Of a DNA stretch of 64,000 nucleotides, positions 58,441-64,000 are shown in pieces. The DNA lies in NCBI GenBank assembly GCA_014529385.2, contig CM043945.1:99703963-99767962 (forward strand), given 5' to 3'. The DNA is from Adiantum capillus-veneris (Eukaryota > Streptophyta > Polypodiopsida > Polypodiales > Pteridaceae). The notes beneath the pieces were generated by a model. It was given only the letters and a program-made list of their open reading frames with translations. It had not been told where the DNA came from and did not search any database. Within the stretch, counting starts at the first letter, position 1; each line of letters starts with the position of its first letter. The position numbers and the translations under genes were made by a program.

Positions 58441-58984
58441 CCATGTTAGAGAGAGTGGTTAGAGAATTTGAACAAGGTCCACCACTTGTCCAACCTAGAT
58501 ACCAAGAAGGATTGAGTGTACAAGGTATTGTTTGGAGGTCCTTATAGTCCATTGGTCTCATGGTCCACCACTTGTGGTAAGGGTCACCAAAAAGTGTATA
58601 TATTCATCCAAAGAAATACACGTATTTTTGGTCTACATGTCCTAGTTTAAACCATTTATGTCCATTAGGTGTATCACTAAACAACACTACTATTTTTGAG
58701 AAACAGAAGTTACAATCATATCTACAAATGGATTAGAGGAAAATCTGCTCAGCATACATCCAGAACTCGCTACAAGAATCGACTTTAACAGATCACGCAA
58801 GTAAGTCTTCCATTCAATTTTACTAGTATTACAATGTGTTAGTTATTTGTGATATTTATGTATGTATATATACTATGTGTGCATATCGTAATTAAGTGTA
58901 ATTGTGTATCTGCATTATGTATGAGTACTACAATGAAATAACACAAATATACATACATACACATAGATAACACAGACGCACACA
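58441..58984. other. Spacer without recognised gene
   Basis: It holds one or two satellite cores (58474-58496 and 58560-58575). The rest is AT-rich and shows no convincing coding frame. Confidence 0.5.
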
Positions 58985-59026
58985 TACATGAGCATGTATT
59001 TTCAAGAGAGAGATAGCAAGATACAG

Positions 59027-59058
<32 letters not shown>

Positions 59059-59345
59059 ATAAATACCTGTTTTTTAGAGAGAGGAGAGAGAAAGATAATA
59101 GATTTCACTGTGTTTATGTATGTGGAAGAGAGGAAGACGATGTATGGGAATATGTGCACGTATTTTCAAGAGAGAGACAACAAGATAACAGATTTCATTG
59201 TGGTTATGTATATGGAAGTGAGGAAGACGATGTGTGGGAATATGTGCATGTATTTTCAAGAGAGAGACAGCAAGATAACAGATTTCACTGTGGTTATGTA
59301 TGTGGAAGAGAGGAAGACGATGTGTGGGAATATGTGTATGTGTGC
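58985..59345 (+). repeat. ~90-bp tandem repeat with GATA/GA microsatellite
   Basis: Three copies of a unit (GGAAGAGAGGAAGACGATG, then GGGAATATGTG, then TATTTTCAAGAGAGAGACA) lie at about 59112, 59201 and 59291. A partial copy at 58988 is separated from them by (GATA)n(GA)n at 59025-59060. The unit is about 30 codons, so one frame reads as a repeated peptide. I take this as a by-product. Confidence 0.85.
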
Positions 59346-59925
59346 GGGGATACTTTTAAACTATGTATCTCTGTCTTTTGACGAGAGAGTGTGTGTGCAA
59401 GAAGAGTTACAGAGAACCATCTTCTCTATATGGAGAAAGACAGAGAGTGAGAGAGAGAGAAATACCTGTTTTTTCTCTATTCGTGAGGTGTGCAATGTCT
59501 CCTGAGAAGACTGCCCGATCCTGCCCTTCTGGAAAGCGTTGTGTACGCTGCTGTTTCTTTATCTTGTGCGCGAACTTTCAATCCTGTGCACTCCACCTGT
59601 GTGTTGTGTACGATGCCGAGCTTGCTCCTCTACGCGCGCGTATACTCCAACTGTGTGCGATCCGTGTGCGCTTTCTGTGTGTTTGCTGCTCGCCTGCTTT
59701 CTCTGTGTGCGTTTCTCGTGCGCTCTCTGTGTGCCTAATCTTGATAGGGTTTATTAGAATGCCACGTATGATACAAGTCCATGTTTTATCACAGGATTAA
59801 AAAAAACAAAAGCAATATAAAAAATTAACCAATTCACACGGCCAAAATTAAAGAAATCATGGTTGAAAATATGAAAAACATGCGTAACTCTATACTAGGA
59901 ATTCACTTAAAAATAAATAAATCTT
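59346..59925. other. Spacer with short open frames, function unknown
   Basis: 59500-59740 is richer in G and C than its surroundings, with GTGTGC motifs. Overlapping Cys-rich frames in all three phases argue against a real protein. 59760-59925 is A-rich. Confidence 0.4.
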
Positions 59926-60110
59926 TGGGCGCTGCCCCTTGACCCCGCCCAGAACAATATCCCAAAATCAACCTCCCAAGCCCCGCCATCGAGAGCGCTA
60001 TATTCCACATCCCCATCAAGAGCGCTACCCCCAAACCTCACGTGGAAGCGCTGCCTTGTCACCCCATTGTGGCATTGCCCTAAGACCCCGCATCTGGAGT
60101 GCTAAATGGG
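59926..60110. repeat. GC-rich segment with repeated GCGCT boxes
   Basis: Motifs of the kind GGGCGCTGCCCCTTGACCCC, GAGAGCGCTATA, AAGAGCGCTACC and GAAGCGCTGCCTTG recur at 30-40 base intervals. It stands out in an AT-rich neighbourhood and is not part of the satellite. Confidence 0.6.
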
Positions 60111-60690
60111 AACATTCTTCATTAGTGAAATTTTGAACATAAATTATATTAGCATATACTTAAATATAATACAAATATTAACATATTAGCTATACTACTA
60201 ATTTACTATAGCAGTTCTAGATTATGTCCCATACTATATTTAAGGTGCCAAAGGTTTGGCCTTATGGTCCTAGATTTAGCCAAGTGGTCAACACATATAG
60301 GACCAAGTGCACACTGTGCCACAAAAGTTGGCCACCACTTCACTTGCCAAAGTTTAGGCCACATGGTCAATCCTAACTTTCCAATGTTCTTATTATGTCA
60401 CCTTTTGCCTCGTGGAAAACCTAGGCTTGTTTTCACATACTCAGGCACTTCAAGTCACAATAAATTGTCATTACTCTTCGACAACCCTTTTGTTCAAGTC
60501 TTTGAAAAAACATTGTTTAAGGCCACCCTAAACCATTTTCATTTAGGGGTGTCTAAAACTAGCTTTTTGGCAATTCGAGAAGAAAATGGTCAAAGTTTTA
60601 TACTTAGTTTTAACCACTTGACCAATTCAAATATTGGAAAGCAAGGTCTTGTAATACTTTTCTTTGGACATCACACATTAAAACTAGGTC
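60111..60690. other. Spacer with a short unassigned ORF
   Basis: A 150-codon frame at 60264-60716 on the + strand has no recognised motif and its end overlaps a satellite core, so I do not call it a gene. Some words (GGCCACATGGTCAA, TTAGCCAAGTGGTC) loosely echo the satellite core. Confidence 0.35.
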
Positions 60691-61845
60691 CCTCACTTGT
60701 CCAAGCTATGCTCTAATACAATAAAGGGCTTTTGGTTTCAAGATGCACCACTTTTCCAACCTTGATTCCGTTAAAGAAGCTAGCTCTACTTAGACATTTA
60801 ATAGCAAGGTCTTGCAGCAGTTCAGATTGAACATTTTCCATGGCAGCTAGGTCCACCACTTATCCAAGCTATGCTCTAATAGAGTAAGGGGGTTTTGGTT
60901 TCAAGATCCACCACTTGTCCAAACTTGATTTGGGAAGCAAGGTCCTATAATAGTTTGCTTTGGACATTCACCATTACAACTAAGTCCACCACTTCTCCAA
61001 GCTATGTTCTAATACACTAAGGAGGTTTTGGTTTCAAGGAGAACCACTTGTACGACTCTGTTTTTGGAAGTAAGGTCTTTACATAGTTCACCTTGGACCT
61101 TGGACATTGGATACTACAACTAAGCCCACCACTTGTCCAAGATATCCTCTATATATAGCCAAAGGGTTTGGGTTTCAAGATTCACCACTTTTCCAACCTT
61201 TCTTCCATTAAACAAAGGAGGGGCTTTATAACTAGGTCCACCACTTGTCCAAGCTATGCTCTGATATAGAAAGGGGATTTTGGTTTCAAGGTCCACCACG
61301 TGTTCAACCTTGCGAGACTCAAGGGATACTTGGACATTGGAAAGCATAGTCCTATAGTAGTTGATAGGTGGCAGTGGGTATTAAAACTAGGTCCAACCTA
61401 TGCTCTTATATAGCAAAGAGGCTTTGGTTTCAAGGTCCACCACTTGTCCAACCTTACTTCCATTAAAGAAATGAGGGGCTACGTAAACATTGGCAAGCAA
61501 GGTAGCAAAGTCCTAAGGTATTTCACCTTGGATATTGGGCATTATAACTAGGTCCACCACTTGTCCAAGCTATGCTCTGATATAGAAAGGGGATTTTTGT
61601 TTCAAGGTCCACCACGTGTTCAACCTTGAAAGACTCAAGGGATACTTGGACATTGGAAAGCATAGTCCTATAGTAGTTGATAGGTGGAAGTGGGTATTAC
61701 AACTAGGTCCACCACTTGGCCAACCTATGCTCTCATATAGCAAAGAGGCTTTGGTTTCAAGGTCCACCACTTGTCCAACCTTGCTTCCATTAATATAGCA
61801 AGGAGGATTTGGTCTCAAGGTTCACCACTTGTCCAACCTATGCAA
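60691..61845 (-). repeat. Satellite block upstream of the DUF7869 gene
   Basis: Cores GGTCCACCACTTGTCCAAGC recur with a different spacer set (TATGCTCTAATACA, AAGGGGTTTTGGTTTCAAG). They form larger units of about 150-330 bp. Two stretches (about 61240-61370 and 61550-61690) are near duplicates. The same core in a distinct monomer shows that the core spreads or is conserved independently of the 440-bp unit. Confidence 0.85.
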
Positions 61846-61933
61846 ACCTTTTTCATGTTGTAGCATGATTTTTGGTTTGAAGAGTATTTTTCTATAACTA
61901 TGGATTTAACAATGTAATCTTTTTACTTACAGG
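61846..61933. other. Pyrimidine tract and splice acceptor before the DUF7869 gene
   Basis: TTTTTACTTACAG ends one base before the G-ATG of the next entry, with the last G at 61932. It is a good acceptor, so a 5' exon probably exists beyond the satellite, or the ATG at 61934 is the true start after a leader intron. Confidence 0.55.
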
Positions 61934-63424
61934 ATGGACTTCAAATCTGGGGAGAAAGTACATATGATACTTGAAAATGAAATCGTTGGTATTGGTTGTG
62001 TGTGTAGAACAGATCCAGATTCCACTTGTGGTGGTACAAAGATAGGGCTGGGAAATGTCTCCATACTAGTGGAGGAATGCTTGAAGGATGTGGTCCTACC
62101 TTTTCCTACAATGGATACTTCATCTCTCCAAGGCTCATTATGGAGTGTTGTTCGATGGTCAAAGCTTCTTTTGAAATCTTTTGTATTAAATGGTAACTTA
62201 ATTGATCCACACAAAAGCTACAATGGTGATGAAGAACATGATCATTCTGATCCTCTAGTTACAGATGCAATACCTATGACAAGCCCAGAATTTGAAGCAA
62301 TGATTCGAGAGTCTTGGAGAAATCAGAGGGTCCTTTTAAAAGATGACACAATGATGCAAACCATGAATGAAGGGACCATCTTATATGTATTTCCACATGA
62401 TTATGTCAACTTTCAGGAACTTGGTCCTGATTGTGTGGGTGTGGGTATTGAAAGAGAAAATGCAAGCATTGATGATGTGGTTGAAGTGGGTAGCATCACT
62501 TTGCTAAAGTGGCCCATCAAGCAGACAACAATGTTGAATGGGAGCCCATTACAACGCTTTGTTCCTGTTGATGGCATGCATGCTACATATGAGGATGTAT
62601 CCAACGATGGCAATGTTGGAAAAAAACTTGATGGGAGTAATGTTGTCCAGTTGTCAAGGAAGAGACGATACACTTTCATGAACAGGACTCAAAAATCAAA
62701 AGAAGCACCAGCTTCGACTTTTTACCTTTCAAACAAATCAATTCAAAGGGTATCATGCATTGATTGTTGTGCACAAAAATGCTGCCAATTTGTAGATCGT
62801 GATATGGTGACAAGGTTACGACAACAATTTTGGGGAGAGTCTCAAAAATCACGCACTAATTATGTTTATGATGTTCTTTCTATATGTTATCAGAAAGATG
62901 AGAAGTCACGATACCAATTCAGGCTAAATGGCTCTATTGTTTGTTGTAGAGCATGGTATGAGCTACATGGAATACCAAAGACATCATTTTATCGATACAA
63001 GGAGAACTTTGAAAATGGTGTGTGCCAATATGTACATGGGAACACATGTACATTGAGAAGGGGACTTCAACATACTAGTTTAGCAAGAGCACTACTAAAT
63101 GAGTTTGTGGAAAACAACTCTGAGAAGATGCCACATAGAAGTAGAACACTGCTAGATGGCTCAAGAGAGACTCAATTGGTGATTCCATCAACATACAAAC
63201 AAGTGGATATTTTATGTGAAATCAACACGACACTTGACCAAATGGGCTATGAGAAGAAGCTATCCCAATCTTCTTTTGGTAGAATTTGGAACAAAGAGTA
63301 CCCACATGTCACTTTAACAAAGACGAGTGAGTTCTCTAAGTGCAATATTTGTAGCTCAATCAAGGCAAGGTTAGAAGCTAAACCTTCTCTTGAAGAGAGA
63401 GCTTACAATTGGCTCAATTGCTAA
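61934..63424 (+). pseudogene. DUF8039-like/DUF7869 gene, N-terminal part
   Basis: It encodes 496 residues from ATG 61934. Residues about 1-85 (GIGCVCRTDPDSTCGGTKIG, VSILVEECLKDVVLPFP) resemble DUF8039, a domain known from plant CACTA-type transposon proteins. The middle has CIDCCAQKCCQF, a DNA-binding-like region (GIPKTSFYRYKENFENG) and SFGRIWNKEYPHVTL, then CNICSSIKARLE, the usual lead into DUF7869. The frame ends at TAA 63422 just where DUF7869 should begin. It may be a transposase-like protein or a domesticated relative. The frame change to the next entry suggests decay. Confidence 0.7.
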
Positions 63425-64000
63425 TTGTTTACATAACCTCGAGAGGATAGATAAGCATCCTCTTGGTGATCTAGTAACAAATGGACTTCCAAGGAGCAAT
63501 ATTTCACTACTACATGCTTTGACCTCAAGGGATGCTTTGGACTACCATAACTTGAGTGATGGAAAAGAGCCCATTGTGCAGTCGTCAGAAATTGCAGAAG
63601 AGGAATTGGGGTCAACATTTCGCAGATTGCCAGAGAACTTGTTGCTACAATTGGATAATTGTGCAGGAGAAAACAAAAATCGATACTTATTTGCCTATTT
63701 GTCAATGCTTGTTGCAAGGGGTGTTTTCAAAACCATCGAGCTGGGATTTTTAATGGTTGGGCATACACATGAGGACATAGACGCCATGTTTAGTAGGTTT
63801 TCAGAGAAGTTGAGAGTTACACAAACCTATACTTTGCCACATTTGATGGATACATTACGAAACAGCTCATCTTCATCTCCAGCTCCATTTTTTCTCACAA
63901 AGATCCCCGATTTCAAGAAATATTGTGATGGCTATCTTTGTGATGGACAAGACATACTTGTTGGACATTCCAAACCGCTTCAGTTCAGGTTCTTTATGCA
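63425..64000 (+). pseudogene. DUF7869 domain, C-terminal part, continues past the window
   Basis: In another frame the sequence gives LLLQLDNCAGENKNRYLFAY, then GFLMVGHTHEDIDAMFSRFS, the hallmark end of DUF7869, running on to the last base. The stretch that normally precedes it, with the DGMDQ-like motif, is missing: only about 75 unrelated-looking residues lie between 63424 and 63640. The conserved Asp/Glu pattern would fit an RNase H-like fold, which is an inference. The copy appears internally deleted and frame-shifted, unless an intron restores it. Confidence 0.68.

Noticed and set aside
59512-59800. Cys-rich ORFs on the + strand (three overlapping frames)
   Set aside because: All three frames are open at once because of low-complexity GTGTGC sequence. 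There is no signal of a single coding frame.
60264-60716. 150-residue ORF on the + strand
   Set aside because: Its 3' end runs into a satellite core, it has no recognisable motif, and composition matches the surrounding spacer.

Overview
This is nuclear DNA of a land plant. The evidence is a plant-type Copia element primed by initiator Met tRNA, a chromodomain-bearing Gypsy element, spliceosomal introns, and a DUF7869-type gene of the kind that is abundant in plants such as ferns and bryophytes. The GA/TG microsatellites and large satellite-filled gaps would fit a fern or another non-seed plant. That placement is an inference and the species is not recognised.

Bases 115-29353 are a four-level nest of transposable elements. 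Element A is a Tat/Athila-like Gypsy retrotransposon (+ strand, 5' LTR at 115, truncated 3' LTR at 29215). It carries about 4 kb of extra coding sequence downstream of integrase. Copia element B (- strand, 11909-29118, target duplication AACCA) sits just upstream of A's polypurine tract. Gypsy chromovirus C (- strand, 15022-26610, target duplication GTCTG) sits inside B's pol gene. Element D is a 1321-bp non-coding element with TTAA target duplications and 14-bp inverted termini. It occurs twice, in opposite orientations: D1 interrupts A's gag (1267-2587) and D2 interrupts C's right LTR (24632-25952). C's other LTR keeps the empty TTAA site, which proves the D boundaries. None of the retroelements has an intact reading frame in this copy. 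B is the least damaged.

Bases 29.6-61.9 kb are dominated by one satellite family built on a 20-base core (GGTCCACCACTTGTCCAAGC or its complement). The core repeats at roughly 50-100 base intervals and makes monomers of about 425 or 442 bp. From about 49.4 to 57.2 kb, two monomer variants largely alternate as an ~867-bp higher-order repeat. The family lies in + orientation at 29.9-37 kb and in the opposite orientation at 39.3-61.9 kb.

Set into the satellite on the - strand are coding exons that each follow a clear splice acceptor. In transcription order they are: a broken 5' part plus two exons of a DGQHS (ParB/DGQHR-like) gene, a SET-domain exon, and two FCP1/NIF-type HAD exons with altered catalytic Asp positions. 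The two HAD exons sit about 5.86 kb apart in what looks like a tandem segmental duplication that includes the satellite. On the + strand, 61934-64000 holds a DUF8039-like/DUF7869 gene, probably decayed, that runs off the window. Satellite fills every gap between these exons and stops roughly 60-270 bases short of most of them. This mix of chromatin-type, HAD, DGQHR-like and transposase-like genes in one satellite matrix is the most unusual part of the window. It could be a host multigene locus with giant introns, or a large composite mobile element.
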